A DNA stretch of 64,000 bases from Ancylobacter sp. IITR112 (GTDB taxonomy: Bacteria; Pseudomonadota; Alphaproteobacteria; Rhizobiales; Xanthobacteraceae): assembly GCF_041415945.1 (NCBI RefSeq), contig NZ_JBGCUS010000001.1:2542001-2606000 (forward strand), read 5' to 3'. The position numbers and the translations under genes are program-made. Of this stretch, positions 35,541 through 44,461 are shown one piece after another (position 1 is the first letter of the stretch; each line of letters opens with the position of its first letter). The notes under the pieces are model-generated. The model did no database searches. It had not been told where the DNA came from and worked only from the letters and a program-made list of their open reading frames with translations.

Positions 35541-36572
35541 TCACACGCCGGCATAGGCCGGGGCCTTGGAATTGGAGAGCACGCTGAACACGCCGTCGCG
35601 GTCCACCACGGTGCCGCAGCTTGTGACATAGTCCGGCCGTGGCAGCACCCGGCTCTGGCCGAGTTCCATGTGCACATCAACGAGGCAGTCGACGAACTGG
35701 CGGGCGAGCTTGAAATCGGCGGCGGCGGGCCCGGTCATCGCAGTGATCGGGTTGACGATGCGCACCCGGTCCGGCCGCAGCGCCCGTAGCGCGCCGCTGG
35801 CGATGAGCGGTTGGGCGGTGTGGTCGAGCACATAGCCGATATTGCGCCCGGACAGGATCAGCGCCAGTTGCGACTGGATGCCGAGCCCGACATCGCCGCA
35901 GGTGTCGCTGCGCCGGGTGCGCTCGGGGTGGTAATATTCGAGATGACCCCGGTTGCAATAGGCGGCGGATTCGATGTCCGCCAGCGTCAGTTCATCCTCC
36001 GGGACGGCGTAGAGCGGGTGGCGGTGGCCGCAGCACATGAAGCCCTGCTCGTCGAACAGGTGCTCATAGGAAAGCTGCGCGTAATGCTCGTTCACCAGCC
36101 CGATGCCGACATGCAGCATCCCGTCTGCCACCCGCCCGGCGAGTTGGAAGCCGAGCATCACCTCCATGCGGAAGCGGACATTGGGATAATAGTCGCTGAA
36201 GCGGTGAATGGCGTCGTGGATGCGGGCGCAGGGATTTTCGACAATGCCGTCCTGAATGCCGATGGAGAGCTCATACCCCGCATTCTGGTTGATGGTGGCG
36301 GCCTTCTGCTTGAAGGCTTCGACCGAGGCGAACAATTCCTTCGCCGCCTTGTAGACCACCTCGCCCTCGCGGAAGAGCTTGAACCCCTTCGGCCCGCGCC
36401 GGCACAGCCGCGTGCCGAGACGGATTTCCAGCGATTTGAGGTTTTCGCTGAGCGTGGACTGGGAGAGGTTCAGCGCTGCCTGCGCGGCGGTGAAGCTCTG
36501 CTCCTCCACAATGGTGCAGAAGCAGCGCAGAAGCTTCAGGTCGATATCGTAGATCTGGCTGATAGACGACAT
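35541..36572 (-). CDS. LysR family transcriptional regulator
   Basis: 343 residues from the ATG at 36572 (GGAGAGG upstream). The N-terminal winged helix-turn-helix is clear (DLKLLRCFCTIVEEQSFTAAQAALN, LSQSTLSENLKSLEIRLGTRL). The rest is a substrate-binding-type effector domain. Several Cys residues (FMCCGH, AYCNRG, SDTCGD) are notable. It is divergent from the LLM monooxygenase gene at 36835 and close to the ABC importer, so it probably controls that catabolic region in response to its substrate. Confidence 0.9.
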   Translation of the reverse strand: MSSISQIYDIDLKLLRCFCTIVEEQSFTAAQAALNLSQSTLSENLKSLEIRLGTRLCRRGPKGFKLFREGEVVYKAAKELFASVEAFKQKAATINQNAGYELSIGIQDGIVENPCARIHDAIHRFSDYYPNVRFRMEVMLGFQLAGRVADGMLHVGIGLVNEHYAQLSYEHLFDEQGFMCCGHRHPLYAVPEDELTLADIESAAYCNRGHLEYYHPERTRRSDTCGDVGLGIQSQLALILSGRNIGYVLDHTAQPLIASGALRALRPDRVRIVNPITAMTGPAAADFKLARQFVDCLVDVHMELGQSRVLPRPDYVTSCGTVVDRDGVFSVLSNSKAPAYAGV

Positions 36573-36635
36573 GGCTCGGCCTCTCCGGTCAACATCTCCA
36601 CTTCCCCCCGCTGGCCCCGCTAGCAAATTGTGCGC

Positions 36636-36649
36636 CGCACGATCGTGCG
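36636..36649. promoter_or_regulatory. Perfect 14-base palindrome, possible LysR operator
   Basis: CGCACGATCGTGCG lies in the 262-base gap between the LysR gene and the divergent monooxygenase gene, 64 bases from the LysR start. Position and symmetry fit a regulator binding site. The rest of the gap shows no further gene. Confidence 0.4.
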
Positions 36650-36834
36650 CGACCGATCCGTCACTCGCGGCCGCCCCATCGGCGAGGACTGCCCAGCGAT
36701 TGGCCATAGCCGGCGCCGCTGCCCAAGGATGAACCGCCGGGTCGCGAACATCGCTTGGGCTTTTCGCGATGGTACGCACACGGAGCCCCGCCCTAGCCTC
36801 GGCCTATCGGTAACGGGCAGACAGGGCAGGCATC

Positions 36835-38148
36835 ATGGCGCCACGGCCACTCCATCTCGGCTGGTTCACCAATTTCGCGGTCGACGAATGGACCAAACCG
36901 TTCACCGGCGGCGGCGGCGACCCCTGGGATGGCGGGTTCTACATCGACATGGCCAAGGCCATGGAGCGCGCCTGTTTCGACTACATCATGCTCGAAGACA
37001 CGCTGATGATCTCCGAGGCCTATGGCGGCTCCAACGAGGTCTATCTCAAGCACAACATCATGGGCCCGAAGGCCGACCCGTCGCCGATGGCGGCGCTGAT
37101 CGGCGCCCACACCACCCATCTCGGCGTGGTGGCGACCTTTTCCACCATGGCCTACCCGCCCTTCATGCTGGCGCGCCTGTGCTCGACGCTGGACAGCATC
37201 TGCAAGGGCCGCTTCGGCTGGAACATCGTCACCACGGGCGAGGACCTCGCCGCCGAGAATTTCGGCATGGACAAGCTGCCACCCCGCCAGGAGCGCTACG
37301 ACATGGCGGACGAGTATGTCGAACTCGTCAAGCAGCTCTGGGGCAGTTGGGACGCCGACGCTGTGGTGCGCGACCGCACCACCGGCACCTATGCCGACGC
37401 CTCCAAGGTCCGGCCGATCCATTTCGAGGGCAAATATTTCAAGAGCCGCGGCCCGCTCAACTGCGTGCCCTCGCCGCAGCAGCGCCCCGCCTTCGTGCAG
37501 GCCGGCGGCTCGCCACGCGGGCGGCAATTCGCGGCGATGACCGCCGACAGCATCATCGCCCCCTCCATGGGCGTCGCCGGGCTGAAAGCCTATCGCGACG
37601 ATGTGCGGGCGCGGGCGCAGGCCGGCGGGCGCGACCCGGACGAGATCAAGGTGCTGTTCGTCGTCGCCCCCATCCTAGGCGAGACCGAGGAAGAGGCGAA
37701 GGCCAAGGCCGCCCGCATCATCGAGGCGCCGGATTATTGCGAGAAGGCGCTGGCGATGATCGCTGCCATCACCGACATCGACTTCTCGAAATTCGACCTC
37801 GATGCCCCCCTGCCCCACCTCACCACCAATGGCGAGCAGGGCTCGCTCGACGCCTTCCAGCAGACAGGTTCAGGCAAGACGCTGCGCCAGCTCTGCGCCG
37901 ACCAGCTCTCGCGCGGGCTCGACGGCCTCATCGGCACGCCCGACCAGGTGGCCGAGCGCATGGGCGAGGTGATGGCGGAAGTCGGCGGCGATGGCTTCCT
38001 CATCACCCGGCCCTTCACCGCCAATATCAGCCGGCAGTACATCACCGACATCTGCGAGGGGCTGGTGCCCGCCCTGCAGCGGCGCGGCCTCGCCCGCACG
38101 CGCTACACCGAAGGTGCGACGCTGCGGCAGATGCTGCGGGAGTTCTGA
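36835..38148 (+). CDS. LLM-class flavin-dependent monooxygenase (NtaA/SnaA/DszA group)
   Basis: 437 residues, the normal length of the group. Typical segments: LHLGWFTNFAVDEW, MERACFDYIMLEDT, RFGWNIVTTGEDLAAENFG (flavin phosphate region), YFKSRGPLNCVPSPQQRPAFVQAGGSPRG and GDGFLITRPF near the end. The group uses FMNH2 from a separate reductase to cleave C-N or C-S bonds in compounds such as nitrilotriacetate, EDTA or dibenzothiophene sulfone. The substrate here is unknown, and no flavin reductase gene is seen in the window. Start by AGGGCAGG site. It converges with the ABC ATPase gene. Confidence 0.9.
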   Translation: MAPRPLHLGWFTNFAVDEWTKPFTGGGGDPWDGGFYIDMAKAMERACFDYIMLEDTLMISEAYGGSNEVYLKHNIMGPKADPSPMAALIGAHTTHLGVVATFSTMAYPPFMLARLCSTLDSICKGRFGWNIVTTGEDLAAENFGMDKLPPRQERYDMADEYVELVKQLWGSWDADAVVRDRTTGTYADASKVRPIHFEGKYFKSRGPLNCVPSPQQRPAFVQAGGSPRGRQFAAMTADSIIAPSMGVAGLKAYRDDVRARAQAGGRDPDEIKVLFVVAPILGETEEEAKAKAARIIEAPDYCEKALAMIAAITDIDFSKFDLDAPLPHLTTNGEQGSLDAFQQTGSGKTLRQLCADQLSRGLDGLIGTPDQVAERMGEVMAEVGGDGFLITRPFTANISRQYITDICEGLVPALQRRGLARTRYTEGATLRQMLREF

Positions 38149-38185
38149 ACGCGCGAGGGGGTGAGGATGGCCGGCGCGGCTTTCC

Positions 38186-38953
38186 TCATCGCAGGATCTG
38201 CGCGAGGAAATGGCGCAGGCGCTCGCTTTCCGGCGCCGCGAAGAAGCGTGCGGCGTCGCCCTCCTCGACGATCTCGCCCCGGTCCATGAACACGCAGCGA
38301 TCCGCTACGCGCCGAGCGAAGCCCATTTCGTGCGTGACGCAGACCATGGTGACGCCGCTGGCGGCGAGTTCCTCGATCACGCCGAGCACCTCGTTCACCA
38401 TTTCCGGGTCGAGCGCCGAGGTCGGCTCGTCGAACAGCAGGATGCGCGGCTCCATGCACAGTGCGCGGGCGATGGCGACGCGCTGCTGCTGGCCACCGGA
38501 GAGCCGCGCCGGGTATTTGCGCGCCTGATCGGCCAGATGCACCCGCTCCAGATGCGCCATGGCGAGCTTTTCCGCCTGCGCCTTCGACAGGCCGCGATTG
38601 AGCCGCGGCGCCAGCATGCAGTTTTCCAGCGCGGTGAGGTGCGGGAACAGGTTGAAGTGCTGGAACACCATGCCAACTTCCTGGCGGATGTCCTGCACCG
38701 TGCCTTCATCGCCCGTGAGTTCGACGCCATTGACCACGATCCGCCCGCCATCATGGCGTTCCAGCGCGTTGATGCAGCGGATCAGCGTCGACTTGCCGGA
38801 GCCCGAGGGGCCGCAGATCACCACCCTCTCGCCGCGCCGCACATCGAGATCGACCCCCGCCAGAGCGCGATGCGCGCCGTAGCGCTTCACCACCCCGGCG
38901 AGATGGATCGCCGGCACGGCGGCAAGGTCGGCGGAGAGCGTGCGCAGGCTCAT
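38186..38953 (-). CDS. Polar amino acid-type ABC transporter ATP-binding protein
   Basis: 255 residues from the ATG at 38953, overlapping the permease stop as ATGA. Walker [11 protein letters not shown]-loop FQHFNLFPHL, signature [15 protein letters not shown], Walker B ILLFDEP and switch VTHEM are all intact. It powers the two permeases encoded directly upstream. The sequence is of the GlnQ/HisP subgroup, so an amino-acid-like or carboxylated amine substrate is likely. Confidence 0.92.
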   Translation of the reverse strand: MSLRTLSADLAAVPAIHLAGVVKRYGAHRALAGVDLDVRRGERVVICGPSGSGKSTLIRCINALERHDGGRIVVNGVELTGDEGTVQDIRQEVGMVFQHFNLFPHLTALENCMLAPRLNRGLSKAQAEKLAMAHLERVHLADQARKYPARLSGGQQQRVAIARALCMEPRILLFDEPTSALDPEMVNEVLGVIEELAASGVTMVCVTHEMGFARRVADRCVFMDRGEIVEEGDAARFFAAPESERLRHFLAQILR

Positions 38954-39687
38954 GGCGTCACCTTCCCCCCGGCCGGCACCACGGCGGCATCCTCGGCGCT
39001 GTGGCGGTTGAGCCAGCGTCCCCAGAACTGGAAGCCGAGGCGCAGTACATTGACGAAGGCCCAGTAGAAGGCCGCCGCGCACAGGATCGGCGTGAACGGA
39101 TCATAGGTCTGTTCGAAGATCGCGTTGGCCACCGCCATCAGGTCGGTGATCGTAACCACGGAGACGATGGCCGTGCCCTTGACGAAGCTCACCACCTCGT
39201 TCTGGTAGGCTTTGAGCCCGTAGCGCAAAGCAAGCGGCATGCGCACCCAGAGAAAGATGTTGCGCCGTGTGATGCCCAGCGCCTCGCTGGCCTCGACCAG
39301 CCCATGTGGCACGGCGAGCAGGCTGCCGCGCAGCACTTCCACCATATAGGCGGCATGGTTGAGGCTCAGCGCGACGATGGCGCAGCCGAAGGGCGAGCCG
39401 AACAGCACCCAGAACGGCCCCTCGCGCAGCGCCTCGATCTGGCCGAGCCCGTAATAGACGAGATAGAGCAGGATCAGCAGCGGCGCGCCGCGAAAGAACA
39501 CGACGAAGATCTCCGCCGGCAGCGACAGGACACGGCGGGGCGACATGCGGGCGAAGCAGATGGGAAAGGCCAGCATGAGCCCGATGATCAGCGGCAGCAC
39601 GGTGAGGAACACCGTCACCCGCAGCCCGGCGAACAGCGCCGGCAGGCTTTCCCAGGCGAGGGCGAAGTCGATGGGAAGCGCGTTCAT
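38950..39687 (-). CDS. ABC transporter permease, polar amino acid type (second)
   Basis: 245 residues from the ATG at 39687 (MNALPIDFALAW). About five helices with the inner-membrane EAA loop VEASEALGITRRNIFLWVRMPLALR, which contacts the ATPase. It overlaps by four bases with both its neighbours (ATGA at each end), so the two permeases and the ATPase form one coupled unit. It pairs with the 241-residue permease as a heterodimer. Confidence 0.92.
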   Translation of the reverse strand: MNALPIDFALAWESLPALFAGLRVTVFLTVLPLIIGLMLAFPICFARMSPRRVLSLPAEIFVVFFRGAPLLILLYLVYYGLGQIEALREGPFWVLFGSPFGCAIVALSLNHAAYMVEVLRGSLLAVPHGLVEASEALGITRRNIFLWVRMPLALRYGLKAYQNEVVSFVKGTAIVSVVTITDLMAVANAIFEQTYDPFTPILCAAAFYWAFVNVLRLGFQFWGRWLNRHSAEDAAVVPAGGKVTP

Positions 39688-40409
39688 GCCTCGGCCCGCG
39701 CTGGGGAACGAGGGGCACGGCGCTGGCCGCGATCGAGACGGGCCTCCAGCCGGTTCGCGACCCAGAGACTCGCGGCGCTGAAGGCGATGAACACCAGCGC
39801 CGTGGCAATGAAGAAGACGAAGGGCTCCTTGGTCGCCCCGGCCGCGATCTTGGCGGCGGCGACGAGATCCTGCAGCCCGGCCAGCGACACCAGCGGCGTC
39901 TCCTTCAGCATGAAGCTCCACACATTGACGAGGCCGGGAAGCGCGAGCCGCATCACCTGCGGCAGGATCACCCGCCCCCACATGATGAGCGGGGGAATGG
40001 CGAGCGCCCGCGCGCCCTCGAACTGGCCCTTGGGCAGGTTCTCGATCGCCCCGCGCACCAGTTCGGCGATATAGGCGGCATAGACGATGCCGAGCGCCGC
40101 CACGCCGGCGCCGAAGGGCGAGATGTCGATGCGGGCGCCGAATTCGCCGAGCACCGCGCCCAGCATGGCGCTGCCGCCATAGAAGATGAGAAAGATCACC
40201 AGCAGCGAGGGCACGCCCATGAAGATGGAGGCATAGACGCGCCATGCCGCGCGGATGATCCTGTTGCGCGACAGCGTGGCGACGCCGATCACCACGCCGA
40301 GGCTGAAAGCCAGCGCGAAGCTGGTGAGGAACAGTTCGAGCGTGATCAGCGCTCCCTCGCCGAGCTGGCGCAGATAACCTGCGAGGTCGGCGGGGGAGAG
40401 ATTGGTCAT
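39684..40409 (-). CDS. ABC transporter permease, polar amino acid type (first)
   Basis: 241 residues. The N-terminal helix GALITLELFLTSFALAFSLGVVIG is typical of HisM/GlnP permeases, and the EAA loop reads FEGARALAIPPLIMWGRVILPQVMRLALP. It follows the binding protein gene by 25 bases and overlaps the next permease by four. Confidence 0.92.
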   Translation of the reverse strand: MTNLSPADLAGYLRQLGEGALITLELFLTSFALAFSLGVVIGVATLSRNRIIRAAWRVYASIFMGVPSLLVIFLIFYGGSAMLGAVLGEFGARIDISPFGAGVAALGIVYAAYIAELVRGAIENLPKGQFEGARALAIPPLIMWGRVILPQVMRLALPGLVNVWSFMLKETPLVSLAGLQDLVAAAKIAAGATKEPFVFFIATALVFIAFSAASLWVANRLEARLDRGQRRAPRSPARAEA

Positions 40410-40434
40410 CGGCCGGGCTCCGCTGGGCGCGCGG

Positions 40435-41289
40435 TCAGTTGGTCTTCTCGCAGGCGGCTTCCGCCGAGAGCGTGGCCACCGGTACGTATTTCTTGCGGAT
40501 GGTGGTGTAGGTGCAGTCCTTGATCATCTCGGCGAGCGCGGTGTTGACGCGCTTGACGAGTTCAGGGCTCTTCTTCGGGAAGATCCAGCTATAGCCGCGG
40601 TCGGCCTCGGGGATGGACGGGTCGCCCAGCCAGTGGTCGCCGCCGGCGAGTTCGTAATCCTTGCCCTCGGGCTTGGCGATCAGTTCCAGCGTCCAGTTGA
40701 TCTTGGAATCGAAGATCAGGTCCAGCCGGCCGGCGAGCAGATCGAGCTTCATCTGGTCGGGATTGTCGTAATAGACCTCGACGAAGGTGTCCTTGCCGAA
40801 ATGCTTGTGGATGTAGGGCACCATGGACGCGCCGCGCTGCAGCGCGATGCGCAGGCCCTTGCCGGTGACGCCTTCCTTGGTCAGCGTGTAGTTGCTGCCC
40901 TTCTTCACCACGAAGGTCGCGGGATTGTAGACGATGGGCATGGCGAACAGCGCCTTCTCCATCCGCTCCGGCGTGGGGGAAATCTGGGTGACGATGCCGT
41001 CGAACTTGCCCTGCAGCATGGACGGGATCAGCGCCTTGAAATCCATGACCACGATTTCGCAGTCCGCGCCGATGCGCTTGCACATCTCGCGCGCCAGCTC
41101 CGGCTCCATGCCGGTGAGGTTGCCGGAGGAATCCACCATGGAGAAGGGCGGGTAGACGCCCTCATTGCCAAGCTTGAGCTTCTCGGCGGAGGCGGCCGAG
41201 AGGCCGGCGGTCGCGATGAACAGGCCGAGGGCGAAAGCACCGGCCCGGCGGAAAGGATGATGCGGAACGCGGGAGATCATCGGCGTCAT
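40435..41289 (-). CDS. ABC transporter substrate-binding protein, polar amino acid type
   Basis: 284 residues from the ATG at 41289; an ATG at 41280 is possible. Sec signal peptide (about 1-33, GAFALGLFIATAGLSAASA). The mature protein has the SBP family 3 pattern: LKLGNEGVYPPFSMVDSSGNLTGMEPELAREMCKRIG, then DFKALIPSMLQGKFDGIVTQISPTPERMEKALF. It delivers substrate in the periplasm to the permeases encoded downstream. Two LLM monooxygenases flank the importer, so the ligand is probably their substrate. Confidence 0.93.
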   Translation of the reverse strand: MTPMISRVPHHPFRRAGAFALGLFIATAGLSAASAEKLKLGNEGVYPPFSMVDSSGNLTGMEPELAREMCKRIGADCEIVVMDFKALIPSMLQGKFDGIVTQISPTPERMEKALFAMPIVYNPATFVVKKGSNYTLTKEGVTGKGLRIALQRGASMVPYIHKHFGKDTFVEVYYDNPDQMKLDLLAGRLDLIFDSKINWTLELIAKPEGKDYELAGGDHWLGDPSIPEADRGYSWIFPKKSPELVKRVNTALAEMIKDCTYTTIRKKYVPVATLSAEAACEKTN

Positions 41290-41324
41290 GTCCTCATGGG
41301 GGGCGGGGGTTCGATGCTGGGGGG

Positions 41325-42644
41325 TCAGAACTCGGTCAGCGTGTCGCGCAGGTGCTGCTGGGTGTAGGCGGCCCGCGTCAGGCCCCGGCGCTGCAGCACC
41401 GGCACCAGACCGTCGGTGATCGTCGCCACGGAGCGGCGGCAGACATCCGGCAGGGCGATGAGGAAGCCGTCGCCACCCACTTCCTGCATGATCTCGTCCA
41501 TCTGGCTGGCGACACTGTCCGGCGTGCCGACGACATCGACGCAATAGCCGCAGCTCACATGGTCGATCATCGCCTGGCGCAGCGGCTTGTCGCCGGCGCG
41601 GGTGAGGAATTGCGAGAGGCTCGATTGGTGGCCGTTGGTGGTCAGGGTGAGCTGGCTCACCGGCGTGTCGAGGTCGAGGCCGGAGAGGTCGAGATTGGTG
41701 CTCCAGCCGAAGCGGGCCATGCGCGCGTCGAGGTTCTGGGCGGCGGAGACGCGGCGCTGGTCGGCCGCCCATTTCGCCTGTTCCTCAGTCTCGGCGACGA
41801 TGGGCGAGAGCAGGAACAGCACCTTGCAGTCATCAGGGTTGCGGCCGAGCCCTGTCATCTGCGCGCGGACATCGTCGCGGTACTGCTTCATCGCGGCGAC
41901 GCCGTTGGGCGCGGCGACGATGGTGTCTGCATGGGTGGCGGCGATCTTGCGCCCGCTCTTGGAGCCGCCCGCCTGCGCGATGACAGGCTGGCCCTGCGGG
42001 CACGGCCCGGAATTCAGCGGCCCGCGCGAGGCGTAGTATTTGCCGGCATAGTCGATGGTGTGGACCTTGGCAGGGTCGATCAGCACGCCGTTCTCGCGGT
42101 CGTCGAGAAAGGCGCCCGGCTCCCATGAGCCCCACAGCCCCTTGACGATGTCGATATATTCCTCCGCCATCAGATAGCGTTCATCGTGCTCGTGCAGCTT
42201 CTCCTTGCCGAAATTCTGGGCCGAGAAGTCCGACGAGCCCGTCACCATGTTCCAGCCGGCGCGTCCGCCCGAGATCTGGTCGAGCGAGGAGACGATACGG
42301 GCGGTGAGATAGGGGTGATAGGCGAAGGTGGAGAGCGTCGGCACGATGCCGAGCTTGCGGGTGGAAGCGGCCAGCAACGTGGCCACCACGCTCGGCTCCT
42401 GCCGGGGCACGCAGATGCCGCCCTTCAGGAAAATGTCGCGCGACGCCTGCCAGTTCTCGCCGACATAGATGGAATCCTCGATCAGCAGGTAATCGAAGCA
42501 GGCGCGCTCCATCGACCGCACGAGGTCGACGAAGAGATCGGCGCTCATCCAGTCCTGGCCGATATTGCCGGTCCACGGCTCGCCCCAGGCCTGGACGCTG
42601 GAGCCCTGGAGAAACCAGGCGAGATGGAAGGGATTGGCCGTCAT
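41325..42644 (-). CDS. LLM-class flavin-dependent monooxygenase (NtaA/SnaA/DszA group), second copy
   Basis: 439 residues from the ATG at 42644. The same family as the product of 36835-38148 but clearly diverged: FHLAWFLQGSSVQAWGEPWTG, SMERACFDYLLIEDSIY, GGRAGWNMVTGSSDFSAQNFG, YYASRGPLNSGPCPQGQPVIAQAGGSKSG. It probably acts on a related compound or a second step. It lies 35 bases upstream of the binding protein gene in the same direction, so it may lead the importer operon. A partner flavin reductase is not seen. Confidence 0.9.
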   Translation of the reverse strand: MTANPFHLAWFLQGSSVQAWGEPWTGNIGQDWMSADLFVDLVRSMERACFDYLLIEDSIYVGENWQASRDIFLKGGICVPRQEPSVVATLLAASTRKLGIVPTLSTFAYHPYLTARIVSSLDQISGGRAGWNMVTGSSDFSAQNFGKEKLHEHDERYLMAEEYIDIVKGLWGSWEPGAFLDDRENGVLIDPAKVHTIDYAGKYYASRGPLNSGPCPQGQPVIAQAGGSKSGRKIAATHADTIVAAPNGVAAMKQYRDDVRAQMTGLGRNPDDCKVLFLLSPIVAETEEQAKWAADQRRVSAAQNLDARMARFGWSTNLDLSGLDLDTPVSQLTLTTNGHQSSLSQFLTRAGDKPLRQAMIDHVSCGYCVDVVGTPDSVASQMDEIMQEVGGDGFLIALPDVCRRSVATITDGLVPVLQRRGLTRAAYTQQHLRDTLTEF

Positions 42645-42807
42645 GCACGCACCTTTGTCCTGATCCGCGCGCCGACTTCCGTCGACACGAAGCACAGGTT
42701 AGGGGTGCGACACCCGGGGGGAGTATCGTGAAGAGGCGAAGCTTGGTTGTCTGCTTGAGAATTAAGCCAGCCTAACAGATAAGCAGAGCGCCCATCTGAG
42801 GCACAGA

Positions 42808-42833
42808 TGCCGGGCCCCTGCGGGAGCCCGGCA
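42808..42833 (-). terminator. Hairpin after the YflT-like gene
   Basis: TGCCGGGC (42808-42815) and GCCCGGCA (42826-42833) form a perfect 8-bp stem; CCC/GGG in the loop can extend it. It lies 28 bases past the stop at 42862. No U tract follows. The remaining part of this 217-base gap holds a small inverted repeat (GCTT-N7-AAGC near 42750) and no gene. Confidence 0.45.
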
Positions 42834-42861
42834 CCATGCGTTCAGGTGGTCCGGCGCCACG

Positions 42862-43506
42862 TCAGGCGCGATAGCGGGCGCGCTCGCGCTGCACTTCCGG
42901 CGCGGTGTAGGCCGGGGCATCCGGATCAAAGCGGGTCCAGCCTTCATCGCGATAGGCCCGCTCACGCGCGCCGACATCCACTCCCGATTCGGCATCGAGG
43001 ATGGCCTGGGCCTCCGCCTCGCGGTCGTCGGGGACGCGGGCCGAGACGACGGTGCCGCCGCGGCGCACACCTTCCGCGTAGACATGCGCCCGTTCCTCGG
43101 GCACGCCTTCGGAAGTCATCGCGCCGACGATGCCGCCCACCGCCCCGCCGGCGGCTGCGCCGGCCACCACGCCGGCGCCGGTCGCTACCAGCCAACCAGC
43201 CGCTACCACCGGGCCAACCCCGGGGATGGCCATGAGGCCGAGCCCTGTCAGCAGGCCGCCCGCGCCGCCGACCACGGCGCCGATGCCGGCCCCGGTCGCC
43301 GCGCCCTCCCCGGCATGGCTCTCGTCATGGCCGGCGTGGTCGCGATGTTCGGCAGCAGGGGCTGCCGCCGTGTCGCGGCCATACCAGTCATCGGCATTGT
43401 TGGCGACGAGGCTGATCTGGGCGCGGTCGATGCCCAGCGCCTGAAGCTTGTTCACCGCCGTGAGAGCGTCGTCATACGAATCGAAAAGTCCGGAAACGGT
43501 CGCCAT
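42862..43506 (-). CDS. YflT-like general stress protein with glycine-zipper membrane segment
   Basis: 214 residues. The N-terminal domain (1-38, VSGLFDSYDDALTAVNKLQALGI) is of the heat-induced YflT type. A His/Glu-rich linker follows, then a Gly/Ala-rich hydrophobic stretch (about 72-130) with repeated GG and GAVVGG turns, then a soluble domain (VPEERAHVYAEGVRRGGTVVSARVPDD). The C-terminus is charged. The promoter of the adjacent PepSY-like gene 32 bases upstream probably serves both genes, which agrees with a general stress role. Exact function unknown. Confidence 0.8.
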   Translation of the reverse strand: MATVSGLFDSYDDALTAVNKLQALGIDRAQISLVANNADDWYGRDTAAAPAAEHRDHAGHDESHAGEGAATGAGIGAVVGGAGGLLTGLGLMAIPGVGPVVAAGWLVATGAGVVAGAAAGGAVGGIVGAMTSEGVPEERAHVYAEGVRRGGTVVSARVPDDREAEAQAILDAESGVDVGARERAYRDEGWTRFDPDAPAYTAPEVQRERARYRA

Positions 43507-43538
43507 GATGGGGTCCTCCCAAAGGGTCCAGAGTGCAA

Positions 43539-43850
43539 TCAGTTCGGAAAGACGTTGCCCTGATAGTCGAGCGCTACGTCATGAGAGGCACCGCCCTTCA
43601 TCGCCTTGCCGCGCCAGACGCCGTTATCGTCCTTGGCGAGGCCGGTAACGTCGGTGAAGCCGCGCGCCTCGATGCGCTCCTTCGCCTGCGCCTCGGTGAA
43701 GCTGTTGGCGCCCTTGGCCGGCTGCGCCGGCTCGGGCGCGCTTTCGGTGGTCACAGCAGGGGTGTTGGGGTCCTGCGCCGCCGGCGGAGTCTGCGCCCAG
43801 GCCGGGGCGGCGATCGCCATTGCAGCAAGAATAGGCAGAATGCGCGTCAT
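43539..43850 (-). CDS. Small exported PepSY-like protein
   Basis: 103 residues. Sec signal peptide MTRILPILAAMAIAAPAWA (cleavage near 19-20), a Pro/Thr-rich spacer, then a PepSY-like fold (about 50-103; SFTEAQAKERIEARGFTDVTGLAKDDNGVWRG). Such periplasmic modules are thought to bind or inhibit other proteins. A GGAGG site precedes the ATG and an exact EcfG promoter lies 35 bases upstream. First gene of a likely two-gene stress unit with the YflT-like gene. Confidence 0.8.
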   Translation of the reverse strand: MTRILPILAAMAIAAPAWAQTPPAAQDPNTPAVTTESAPEPAQPAKGANSFTEAQAKERIEARGFTDVTGLAKDDNGVWRGKAMKGGASHDVALDYQGNVFPN

Positions 43851-43884
43851 CTGATGGCCCTCCGATCACAAAATGTGAGAAGTG

Positions 43885-43909
43885 AACGCCATTTAGGCAG
43901 AACAGTTCC
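43885..43909 (-). promoter_or_regulatory. EcfG (general stress sigma factor) promoter
   Basis: On the minus strand GGAAC (43909-43905) and CGTT (43888-43885) are 16 bases apart, an exact consensus match. The PepSY-like gene starts 34 bases further down at 43850. It lies in the 204-base gap to the divergent gene at 44055. Confidence 0.78.
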
Positions 43910-44054
43910 GTCACGCCGGCGCGGCCATCCGGCGCCACAGCGGCGCGTGCGGCGGTCAAAAGCGGCGGCGGGCCGACGGGCGGGCTTGACGGCGGCGGGC
44001 GGAACGCCTGATTAAGCACCGGGGCCCGCGTCAGACACGCGCCAAGGATACGTC

Positions 44055-44321
44055 ATGGACAACCGCATTTCCGTCACCGCCCTTTTCGCTGCGCTGGCCC
44101 TGACGCTGAGCGCCGGCGGCGCGGCGGCGCAGTATTCCGGCAATCCCGCGCTGCGCAACCCTGGAGCAACGACGCCCCAGCCCAAGCAGGCCGGCAAGCC
44201 GCCGCAGACCTGGCAGCCGGCGCCGCAGCCCACACCCGCCGCGCGCCAGCTCAACCCCTTCCCGAGCTGCGTCACCTCGCCCTGCAACGCCCCGACCGTG
44301 ATCCAGACGCCGCGCTCCTGA
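44055..44321 (+). CDS. Small exported proline-rich protein
   Basis: 88 residues. A signal peptide (SVTALFAALALTLSAGGAAA, cleavage near 25) is followed by a short Pro/Gln/Ala-rich chain with two cysteines (FPSCVTSPCNAP) that could form a disulfide. No domain is recognised. Divergent from the PepSY-like gene. Periplasmic location is inferred. Confidence 0.65.
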   Translation: MDNRISVTALFAALALTLSAGGAAAQYSGNPALRNPGATTPQPKQAGKPPQTWQPAPQPTPAARQLNPFPSCVTSPCNAPTVIQTPRS

Positions 44322-44461
44322 CGGCACGGGCGTTCACCCCACGCCGACGTGACGGTCTGACGGCAGCGCAGTCGCGTGCCGCGTCTTGCATCCGCCCGTG
44401 CGCCCGCCCACCCTGCGGGCGATCGGCGGCATGGCCGCAACGCGGCGCCCGGAGGTGGCGA

